From: Cytophagales bacterium
GTDB taxonomy: Bacteria; Bacteroidota; Bacteroidia; Cytophagales; Cyclobacteriaceae
Length of the DNA stretch: 6,329 nucleotides
NCBI GenBank assembly: GCA_003454975.1
Contig: DMST01000528.1
Coordinates: 1 to 6,329 of the forward strand
Direction of reading: 5' to 3'
Shown here: one piece after another, positions 1 through 6,100 of the stretch
How the letters are laid out: each line of letters begins with the position of its first letter
How positions within the stretch are numbered: position 1 is the stretch's first letter
Notes under the pieces: generated by a model
What the model saw: only the letters and a program-made list of their open reading frames with translations
What the model was told of the DNA's origin: nothing
Database searches by the model: none
Translations under genes and position numbers: made by a program

Positions 1-118
1 AGGCCGCGACCAGCGGCGCCGCTGCTACCGCTGCCGCCGTCTGGCCCGCCTTCCTCAGAAAGCTCCGGCGGTCGCCCTCGATAGAGGCGGTCCGGGAAGG
101 TATTTCGGGAATGGACAT
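1..118 (-). CDS. Tat-exported protein, N-terminal fragment (runs off the window)
   Basis: The minus-strand frame opens with ATG at 118-116 and stays open to base 1, giving 39 codons and one extra base. The peptide starts MSIPEIPSRT and carries a twin-arginine motif, DRRSFLRKAG, at residues 16-25. A short Ala-rich hydrophobic stretch (TAAAVAAAPLVAA, residues 27-39) follows. This is the layout of a Tat signal peptide, so the protein is probably exported in folded form, often with a cofactor. The mature domain lies outside the window and the function cannot be named. A G-rich stretch (GGGGAG) lies 11 bases upstream of this ATG. An alternative in-frame ATG at 196-194 would add 26 polar residues (MPKDPQEKPLQNQ...). 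I prefer 118 because it gives a normal-length Tat n-region, but the choice is not settled. The gene is divergent from the response regulator. Confidence 0.75.
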   Translation of the reverse strand, partial: MSIPEIPSRTASIEGDRRSFLRKAGQTAAAVAAAPLVAA

Positions 119-400
119 CTGCGAAGGATCTCCCCTGTCCGAACCATGATCGTCCCCCTGATTCTGTAGTGGCTTTTCTTGTGGGTCTTTAGGCATAGGG
201 CGCAAAATAGTATTCTTACCCTACCAAACCCAATTACCTTCCAGCATGCAATCATTCACCTTAGAAAGCCCTAACACCACGAAGACCAATAACGGATGAT
301 TGATACCCTCACCTTTCTGCGTGCCTTTTCCTGCCCAGGCTCCCTTGCACCTACCACCCAAGATCTCTATTTTTAAAAGCAACCTAACTACCCAAATTCC
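119..400. other. Divergent intergenic region
   Basis: This stretch of about 280 bases separates the minus-strand Tat-signal gene from the plus-strand response regulator. I see no convincing coding frame on either strand: the short open frames here have no recognisable motifs and overlap each other. It must hold the promoters of both flanking genes unless either is read from further away. No Shine-Dalgarno sequence precedes the GTG at 401; the bases there are CCCAAATTCC. No clear operator, riboswitch or strong hairpin was seen. Confidence 0.6.
203..233 (-). promoter_or_regulatory. Possible Bacteroidota-type promoter for the Tat-signal gene
   Basis: On the minus strand, TATTTTG (209-203) resembles the Bacteroidota -7 element TAnnTTTG but is one base short. 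A TTG at 233-231 lies 21 bases upstream and could be the -33 element. Transcription would start near 197, leaving a leader of about 80 bases before the ATG at 118. The match is imperfect and unverified. Confidence 0.25.
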
Positions 401-1051
401 GTGCCCAACCCTGCACAACTCTTTCTGGTCGATGACCACCAGATTGTTCTGGATGGCCTACTCCGCATCCTTAGTGAACTAGAGGGCATCAGCGTCATCG
501 GTCAGGCCCTTAACGGTAAGGAAGCCCTAGAGAAGATACCCACCTTACGGCCAGACCTTGTCCTCATGGACCTGGACATGCCCGTGATGAACGGCCTCGA
601 CGCCGCCACCCAGCTGCTCAAAACCCTCCCCGACCTCAAAATCGTCATCCTCACCATGCACCGGGAAGAGTCCCTGGTCAAGAAAATGATGGAGATCGGT
701 GTGCAGGGCTTCTTCATTAAAAACACCGACCAAGAGGAGCTACTACTAGGAATCCGGCAGGTGCTCAAGGGCAAGAAGTACTTTCATTACGAAGCGCTAA
801 CTCCCCTGGTGCAAAGCACGCCCCTCGCCCCCAACACCTTGGAGCTGAACCGGCTCAGCCAGCTCTCCGAGCGCGAACGCGAAGTGCTCCTGGGCATTGC
901 CCGCGGCCTTACCAGCCAGCAGATCGGCGAGGAGTTGTTCATCTCCACCCGCACCGTAGAGACCCACCGTAAGAACATCCACGCCAAGCTAGAGATTAAG
1001 AACCTCGCGGGCCTTATCCGCTTTGCCATCAAAGCGGGATTGGTATCCTAA
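401..1051 (+). CDS. NarL/FixJ-family response regulator (REC plus LuxR-type HTH)
   Basis: This 216-residue protein is a complete DNA-binding response regulator that would switch transcription when phosphorylated by a sensor kinase. The receiver domain covers about residues 6-125: acidic pair D11-D12, phospho-acceptor D57 in LVLMDLDMP, switch threonine T85 in IVILTMH, and the conserved lysine K107 in GFFIKNT. A linker of about 30 residues leads to a GerE/LuxR helix-turn-helix at about 152-214, with LSEREREVL, GLTSQQIGEEL and the recognition helix STRTVETHRKNIHAKL. Length and spacing are normal for the family. The start is GTG at 401. An in-frame stop at 374-376 excludes a much longer protein, and no Shine-Dalgarno sequence is present, as is usual in Bacteroidota. 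All phosphorylation residues are present, so it should be functional. No histidine kinase is adjacent on the downstream side, so its partner and target genes are unknown. Its composition is GC-rich, unlike the Roco gene downstream. Confidence 0.96.
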   Translation: MPNPAQLFLVDDHQIVLDGLLRILSELEGISVIGQALNGKEALEKIPTLRPDLVLMDLDMPVMNGLDAATQLLKTLPDLKIVILTMHREESLVKKMMEIGVQGFFIKNTDQEELLLGIRQVLKGKKYFHYEALTPLVQSTPLAPNTLELNRLSQLSEREREVLLGIARGLTSQQIGEELFISTRTVETHRKNIHAKLEIKNLAGLIRFAIKAGLVS

Positions 1052-1069
1052 TTCCCTTCGGTCGGGCCT
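1036..1069 (+). terminator. Weak candidate terminator hairpin after the response regulator
   Basis: GGGATTGG (1036-1043) can pair with CCTAATTCCC (1047-1056), with two single-base bulges and a TAT loop; this stem spans the stop codon. An alternative overlapping hairpin, CCC-TTCGGTC-GGG (1054-1066), is followed by CCTTTCTCT. Neither has a long T tract, so termination here is only a possibility. Confidence 0.25.
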
Positions 1070-1160
1070 TTCTCTCCACCATACAAGCCAGCCCCGGACG
1101 ATAGCCTCCAGAATCCCAACGGCTCGCCCTGCGGCAATAGGATAATCCACTCCCCGCCAA

Positions 1161-1418
1161 GTCATCCCGCAGCGTAGCGAGGGAACTTGGTTGCCATTGC
1201 TAACCAACTTGTTAGTAACCACTTATCCTGCCTTAATACGTCGTTGGTGGTTATCCTCCAGAAAAGTAAAGCTCCTATTTGAGGCTACTGTCCAAGCTAC
1301 CTTCTGCTAAAGTAGGCAGCTTGTAAGGCGGCCACCTTGTTTCCGGGAGAGTAACTTGGTAGGGGCCAGTCGGCTGTCTCGTACGACCAAGTTCCCTCGG
1401 CGGAGCCTTCGGGATGAC
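1161..1418. repeat. Inverted-arm element 1
   Basis: Left arm is 1161-1192 (GTCATCCCGCAGCG...ACTTGGTT) and right arm is 1386-1418 (ACCAAGTTCC...GGGATGAC). The inner arm ends match each other: CTTGG on the left pairs with CCAAG on the right, while copies 2-5 mostly have CTCGG/CCGAG or CCGGG. At 258 bp this is the longest copy, because the interior carries about 20 extra bases near 1231-1280. A further inverted pair, TAACCAC (1216-1222) and GTGGTTA (1247-1253), lies in this part. The conserved TCCGGGAG loop is at 1342-1349. Confidence 0.85.
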
Positions 1419-1442
1419 TGGAGGCATGAGGTCTGCAATAAT

Positions 1443-1681
1443 TTCATCTTGAGCAACAGCGAAAGATTTCGGTTATTACATCAAACCAACTTGCTATCGG
1501 CTACTTAACTCGCCGAAACACAAACAGTAAAAGAACTTTGCCGCACCTACTGTATAAACTATCTACTGCTAAAGAAGGCAGCCTGCTGTGTGGACCTACT
1601 TGTATCCGGGAAAGTATGTCGGTAGGGGCAAGTGGGCGGTCCCGCACTACCGAGTTCCCTCGGCGGAGCTTTCGGGATGAC
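1443..1681. repeat. Inverted-arm element 2, with a diverged left arm
   Basis: The right arm (1649-1681) is a standard copy. The left arm (1443-1474) is strongly altered: it reads TTCATCTTGAGCAACAGCG and continues to AAGATTTCGGTT, in place of GTCATCCCGAAACGAAGTG. It still sits at the expected place before the conserved interior, ACCAACTTGCTATC. The interior matches elements 3-5 in order and length. The loop motif is slightly changed to TCCGGGAA (1605-1612). Confidence 0.75.
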
Positions 1682-1784
1682 CGGAGGGATGAAGTCTATA
1701 ACTGTGTTCCTTTGAATCCAAAACTTGGGGGCCTAATCTCATAAATTCTAACCCATCGAGAAGAGAAATTTTCCTCTACTACAA
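1682..1784. repeat. Inter-element spacer, copy 1
   Basis: This 103-base spacer between elements 2 and 3 is recognisably the same as the next two spacers (AGTCTATAACTGTGTTCC, CTCTACTACAA) but has diverged most in its second half. It contains no arm-like palindrome and no gene. Confidence 0.75.
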
Positions 1785-2023
1785 GTCATCCCGAAACGAA
1801 GTGAGGGAACTCGGTTTTTAGGGCTAACCAATTTGCTATCAACCACTTACCCCACCGTGATACACACAGTGAAGGAACTTAGCCGCATCTACTGCCTAAA
1901 CAATCTACTGCTGAAGTAGGCAGCTCGTATCTTGGGCTTGCTTGCTTCCGGGAGAGCAGGTTAGCAGAGGCAAACGGGCGGTCCCGCACTGCCGGGTTCC
2001 CTCGGCGGAGCCTTCGGGATGAC
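1785..2023. repeat. Inverted-arm element 3
   Basis: Left arm is 1785-1816 and right arm is 1991-2023, with an interior of 174 bases. Two internal hairpins are intact: CTACT/AGTAG around loop GCTGA (1905-1919), and CTTGCT/AGCAGG around loop TCCGGGAG (1941-1960). The minus-strand reading frame that stays open across elements 4 and 5 meets a TAA at 1963-1961 here, which argues that the array is not coding. Confidence 0.88.
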
Positions 2024-2126
2024 CGGAGGGATGAAGTCTATAACTGTGTTCCTTTGAATCCAAAAACTTGGTGGCCGAATCTCATAAACCCTAGTCCATT
2101 GAAATAAGATAATTTCTCTACTACAA
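2024..2126. repeat. Inter-element spacer, copy 2
   Basis: This 103-base spacer lies between elements 3 and 4. By direct comparison it differs from the spacer at 2364-2466 at only 4 of 103 positions, which points to a recent duplication of an element-plus-spacer unit. Confidence 0.85.
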
Positions 2127-2363
2127 GCCATCCCGAAACGAAGTGAGGGAACTTGGTTGTTAATCTAACCAACTTGCTATCAGCTACTTGACTCACAAAC
2201 ACACACACAGTAGTGGAACTTAGCCACACCTACTGTCCAAGCTACCTTCTGCTAAAGAAGGCAACCCGTAAGGCGGCCACCTTGTTTCCGGGAGAGTAAC
2301 TTGGCAGAGGCAAGTGGGCGGTCCCGCACTACCGAGTTCCCTCGGCGGAGCCTTCGGGATGAC
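2127..2363. repeat. Inverted-arm element 4
   Basis: Left arm is 2127-2158 (with one base change, GCCATCCCG) and right arm is 2331-2363. Interior hairpins are CCTTCT/AGAAGG around GCTAA (2245-2261), and the TCCGGGAG-loop hairpin at 2282-2299 with two G-T pairs. Its central part (CTACTGTCCAAGCTACCTTC and AAGGCGGCCACCTTG) closely matches element 1 rather than its neighbour element 3, which suggests exchange between copies. Confidence 0.87.
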
Positions 2364-2466
2364 TGGAGGCATGAAGTCTATAACTGTGTTCCTTTGAATC
2401 CAAAAACTTGGTAGCCGAATCTCATAAACCCTAGTCCATTGAAATAAGATAATATCTCTACTACAA
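2364..2466. repeat. Inter-element spacer, copy 3
   Basis: This 103-base spacer lies between elements 4 and 5 and is nearly identical to the one at 2024-2126. The following interval (2702-2805) shares only its first bases with these spacers and then changes to the type of sequence found upstream of element 1. Confidence 0.85.
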
Positions 2467-2701
2467 GTCATCCCGAAACGAAGTGAGGGAACTCGGTTTT
2501 TAATCTAACTAACTTACTATCAGCCGCTTGACTCACAAACACACACAGTGAAGGAACTTAGCCACATCTACTTCCCAAACTACCCTTTGCTGAAGTAAGC
2601 AGCCTGTTTTTGGACTTCCTTACTTCCGGGAGAGTAGGTTGATAAGGGCCAGTGTGTTGCCCCGCACTACCGGGTTCCCTCGGCGGAGCCTTCGGGATGA
2701 C
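2467..2701. repeat. Inverted-arm element 5
   Basis: Left arm is 2467-2498 and right arm is 2669-2701. The TCCGGGAG-loop hairpin is intact at 2619-2638 (CTTACT/AGTAGG). The first internal hairpin seen in elements 3 and 4 is poorly paired here. The right flank (TGGAGGCATGAGGTCT) matches the right flank of element 1 rather than the flanks of elements 2 and 3. Confidence 0.87.
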
Positions 2702-2730
2702 TGGAGGCATGAGGTCTAAATTATGCCCTT

Positions 2731-2753
2731 TTGGGCCCAAGGACTTAGTCCTT
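2731..2753. other. Two overlapping palindromes between element 5 and the truncated element
   Basis: TTGGGCCCAA (2731-2740) is a perfect 10-base palindrome. It overlaps AAGGACT-T-AGTCCTT (2739-2753), whose 7-base arms are perfect around one central base. They lie in a spacer that does not match the other spacers. They could form hairpins or bind a dimeric protein; no function is implied. Confidence 0.5.
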
Positions 2754-2805
2754 AACTCTACAAAGTCGACACCCTGCGGCAATAGGAAAAACCGCTCCCC
2801 ACCAA

Positions 2806-2876
2806 GTCATCCCGTAGCGTAACGAGGGAACTGGGTTGTTATCGCTAACAGACTAGTTTTTAACCACATACCTCGC
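2806..2876. repeat. Truncated sixth element (left arm and start of interior)
   Basis: A left arm (2806-2837, GTCATCCCGTAGCG...CTGGGTT) is followed by an interior that tracks element 1 (GCTAAC, then TAACCAC) until about 2876. After that similarity stops and AT-rich sequence begins. No matching right arm occurs downstream. The upstream flank (CCCTGCGGCAATAGGA, 2772-2787) also matches the flank of element 1 at 1127-1142. Confidence 0.75.
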
Positions 2877-3182
2877 ATGGAAATATATTTCATAACTGGT
2901 AGTATCATCCAATCTTGACTTAGGAAAGATTCTTTTGGATTTCCTCTCACCATACCCTTTCTAAACTAACCGTCATTACTGGAAGGTAAGGATGGAATAA
3001 TTAATATAACGAATACTATAAGAATTTCGGAATGAAAAGACACTTATCTGGCATCATGCAATGTTAAAGTTGGGCACATTGCGCTAAATGTTTCACAACT
3101 AGTTAGATAATAATACCATTTTTTTCTTGAATAAAAATTTAGCACTAATTTGTTTCCAATAAATTTAAACAACCTAGATTTA
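2877..3182. other. AT-rich leader region before the Roco gene
   Basis: This stretch of about 300 bases holds no convincing gene; the longest plus-strand ATG frame I checked (3032) stops after 11 codons. It is markedly more AT-rich than the sequence upstream. An interrupted stem is visible at 2907-2940: ATCC-AATCTT pairs with AAGATT-GGAT, with a bulge of CTTTT. Just before the gene, CTTGA (3127-3131) and TAATTTG (3146-3152) could be weak -33/-7 elements of the Bacteroidota type, but the second is one base short of TAnnTTTG. No Shine-Dalgarno sequence precedes the ATG at 3183. Confidence 0.5.
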
Positions 3183-6100
3183 ATGTCACTAAAGAAAGCT
3201 CTTAAACTGATTGATATTGAGAGAGAAGAGGACACAGGGATTCTTGATCTAAGTAATCTTCACCTAATCGAAATACCTGAAGAAATTTCAGACTTGACTT
3301 CTTTAAGGAAACTCATCCTAGCCCAAAATAGAATAACAGACATCAGAGCATTAAACGTTCTTCCTCAACTTAACACCCTCGATTTGTCAAAAAACCAAAT
3401 AAAAGAAATTAAAGGACTAGAATCACTAACACAATTAAAATCATTAAACCTTTCTCGCAACAAATTGAGAAAAATAGAAAAAATTAGCGCATTAGAAAAC
3501 CTAAACACTATAGACTTGTCCAGGAATTTTATTTCAGAAATAGAAAACCTAGACTGTCTTGGTAAAGTAAAGAAAATCGCTTTAAATAACAACTCCATTT
3601 CTAAAATCGAAGGCTTAAATAATTTATCTCAACTCAATGTATTATACCTTCACAATAATAGAATTGAAAAAATAACAGGATTAAGTACATTAGACCAACT
3701 AAGAACCCTACACCTTTTTGGAAATCAGATAATAGATATTGAAGAGTTAAACCATCTAACACTATTAACAAGACTATTACTAAATGACAACAAAATTCAC
3801 AAGATCAAGGGTTTAGAAAATCTCAAACAATTACACACACTTTCACTAGCAAGAAACGGCCTTTCGAAGATAGAGGGTTTACAAAACCTACATAACCTAA
3901 TTTCACTTGATCTCTCCAGAAATGACTTTACTAAAATAAAAGGCCTTTGGGGAAATCAAAAGTTAAAAATACTAGACCTTTCAAACAACAACATCACCAA
4001 TATTGAAAACTTAAAAGAGTTAACTCAACTAAAAATAATTTCATTAAACAATAATCGAATCTCTAACATAGAGGGGCTAGAAAAAAACATAAAACTTAAA
4101 GAAGTTGATTTTTCATCCAATCCAATCACTGAAATCAAAGGATTAAATAATCTTGGTTTGCTTGACACACTTTTTCTTGCCAGTAGCAAGTTATCTAAGC
4201 TCAAAGGGTTAGAGAAGCTTAATCAGTTAACAACACTTGACCTTTCCCAGAACTCTATAACCCAAATAAATGAATTAGTTCAATTGCCGAATCTTAAGAA
4301 AGTTTACCTCTCAGACAACCGGATAATTGATTTGTCCCCTTTACAATACATTGAGTCATTAGAATCCTATGATTTATCTAATAACCCAATTAGAACCCCA
4401 CCAAACCATATTTGGAATTTAGGACCATCTGCATTACGCAATTATTACAGCCAATTACTAGACCAAGGCACGGAAAAACTTTATGAAGCTAAATTAATTT
4501 TAGTAGGTGAACCTGGAGCCGGCAAAACCTCTTTAATGAAGAAATTGATTGACTCTTCCTTTCAGGTGTCAGAAGGAAAGGATGGTGAAAGCACTTTAGG
4601 TATAAACATTGAAGAAGGATGGGAATTCCCAGTAAAAAACAATAAAGAGCGCAATTTTGCTGCTAACTTATGGGACTTTGGAGGACAGGTGATTCAATAC
4701 TTGACTCATCAATTCTTCCTAACCCCCGACGCTCTATATGTATTAGTTGCAGATGATCGAAAACAACATACAAATTTTCCTTACTGGTTTGAGATAATTC
4801 ACTTATTGGGCCAAGAGGACAATCGCCCCTCTCCCATCCTAGTAGTTTTGAATGAAAATCAACACCGAAGCATTACAAATTATGACCATGCCCATTGGCA
4901 AAAACGTTATCCCAATACAAAGTTACTAAAGCATGATGTAGATCTTTCTGAAACAGATAGTCGATTTCTGCGCCTTCAAAAGGCAATACATTTAGAATTA
5001 CAAGGACTTCATATAGTTGGAGATGAATTACCAGGAAAGTGGAGAGCCATTCGTGAGGAATTACGCAATCTAAGCAGTAATAATGATCATATTACCAATA
5101 CAGAATTCAGAGAAATTTGTATAAACCATGGGATGTGGAGGGAGGAAGATCAAAACGTGCTCAGTGGATATTTACATAAACTGGGTAGCATTTTGCATTA
5201 TACCCAAGACCCTAGCCTAGAGGATTTGGTGATTCTTAATCCCCAATGGGCCGTCGATGCAGTATATTCAGTCCTTTCCAATAAGACAGTAGAGCAGCAG
5301 GGCGGTTTTTTCAGTAAGGAGCAAGTATATAAAATATGGAGTGATTATAAATCAACGGAAAAGGGAAAGTTACTAAATCTCATGAGACAGGAAGTATTTG
5401 AAATATGCTATCCTGTCGGAACAGAAAGCTTCATAGCTCCACAACTTCTACCCACTATTCGTCCTGAATTTGAAATTGATGGATCAAATGCATTACGATT
5501 CCGATTTCAATACGCCTTTATGCCCAAAGGGATTATGACACGTTTGATTGTACGTCTCCATGATTGGATTGTGGAAGAAAAGGAAGGTTACCCTTGGATT
5601 TGGCGAACGGGAGCAGTCTTTCAAGATAATGGAACTCGTGCACTGATTGAAGAAGAGGAGCGCAACGAGGACGGACAATCCGTGATTGACATCACCGTGA
5701 GCGGGGAAATGCACGAGCGTAAATACTTGCTTAACCGGATCATCGGGGAGGTGCACCGTATTCATCAGAAGTGGTTTGCCCGCATCAAGATCAAAGAGAT
5801 GATCCCTTGCGACTGTCATGTTTGCCGAACATTAACCGTACCACACTACTACGACTTTAAGGTCATGAAGGCCTACCGGGAAAAGGGGTTGGACGAAATC
5901 ATGTGTGAGAAAAGTATTGAGCCCCAAAGTATCTCGCACCTACTGGAGGGCGTTGCCCTACCAAAACAAAAAGACATACGGGTAATCCATAGTGCCTACA
6001 AGAAAAGGGGGATCGGTAACCCTAGAGCGGATACGTATACCTTAGGTAACAGAGAACGCGCTTTGATCAATCCTGGGAAAACGAAAAAGACCTCCCTGTT

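Larger units (their letters stand above)
1127..2876. repeat. Tandem array of inverted-arm elements, five full copies plus a truncated sixth
   Basis: This stretch of about 1.75 kb has no credible gene and is made of repeats. Left arms (GTCATCCCG...GAGGGAAC) start at 1161, 1443 (diverged), 1785, 2127, 2467 and 2806. Right arms (reverse complement, ending TTCGGGATGAC) end at 1418, 1681, 2023, 2363 and 2701. Later copies repeat every 338-342 bases, spacers included, so the array probably grew by duplicating element plus spacer. The segment 1127-1231 before and inside the first element matches 2772-2876 at a constant offset of 1645 bases, so the two ends of the array are related. Each arm is itself an imperfect palindrome (TCCC...GGGA), and paired inverted arms recall REP/REPIN elements moved by RAYT transposases. 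No transposase is encoded here. An alternative reading is a set of structured RNA units. Confidence 0.9.

Noticed and set aside
502..1032. Several minus-strand open frames inside the response regulator gene
   Set aside because: They are antisense shadows of a well-supported gene and contain no meaningful motifs.
1538..1744. Plus-strand open frame of 68 codons across element 2
   Set aside because: It runs through the arm palindrome and spacer of a repeat, has no recognisable motif, and is a chance frame in non-coding DNA.
2220..2782. Two minus-strand open frames (2220-2471 and 2558-2782) with similar translations containing MPPVIPKAPPRE
   Set aside because: The similarity comes from the DNA repeats themselves. 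The same frame is stopped by TAA at 1963-1961 in element 3, and the peptides have no domain-like pattern.
1127..2876. CRISPR array
   Set aside because: The units are about 340 bases, with long inverted arms and conserved spacers. A CRISPR has short direct repeats and unique spacers of about 30 bases, and no cas gene is present.
1127..2876. Classical insertion sequence
   Set aside because: The inverted arms look like terminal repeats, but no transposase frame lies between them and I found no flanking target-site duplication.
401..3183. The idea that the response regulator controls the Roco gene
   Set aside because: About 2.1 kb of repeats separates them, composition differs, and no shared binding site could be identified, so proximity alone does not support it.
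3044..3598. Minus-strand open frames over the leader and early LRR region (3044-3235 and 3365-3598)
   Set aside because: The frame at 3365-3598 lies wholly inside the Roco gene, and the one at 3044-3235 overlaps its start. Their Phe/Ser/Leu-rich translations reflect the complement of Lys/Asn/Leu-rich LRR codons.
5493..5819. Minus-strand open frame of 108 codons opposite the COR region
   Set aside because: It is antisense to the strongly supported COR coding sequence, and its translation shows no known domain.
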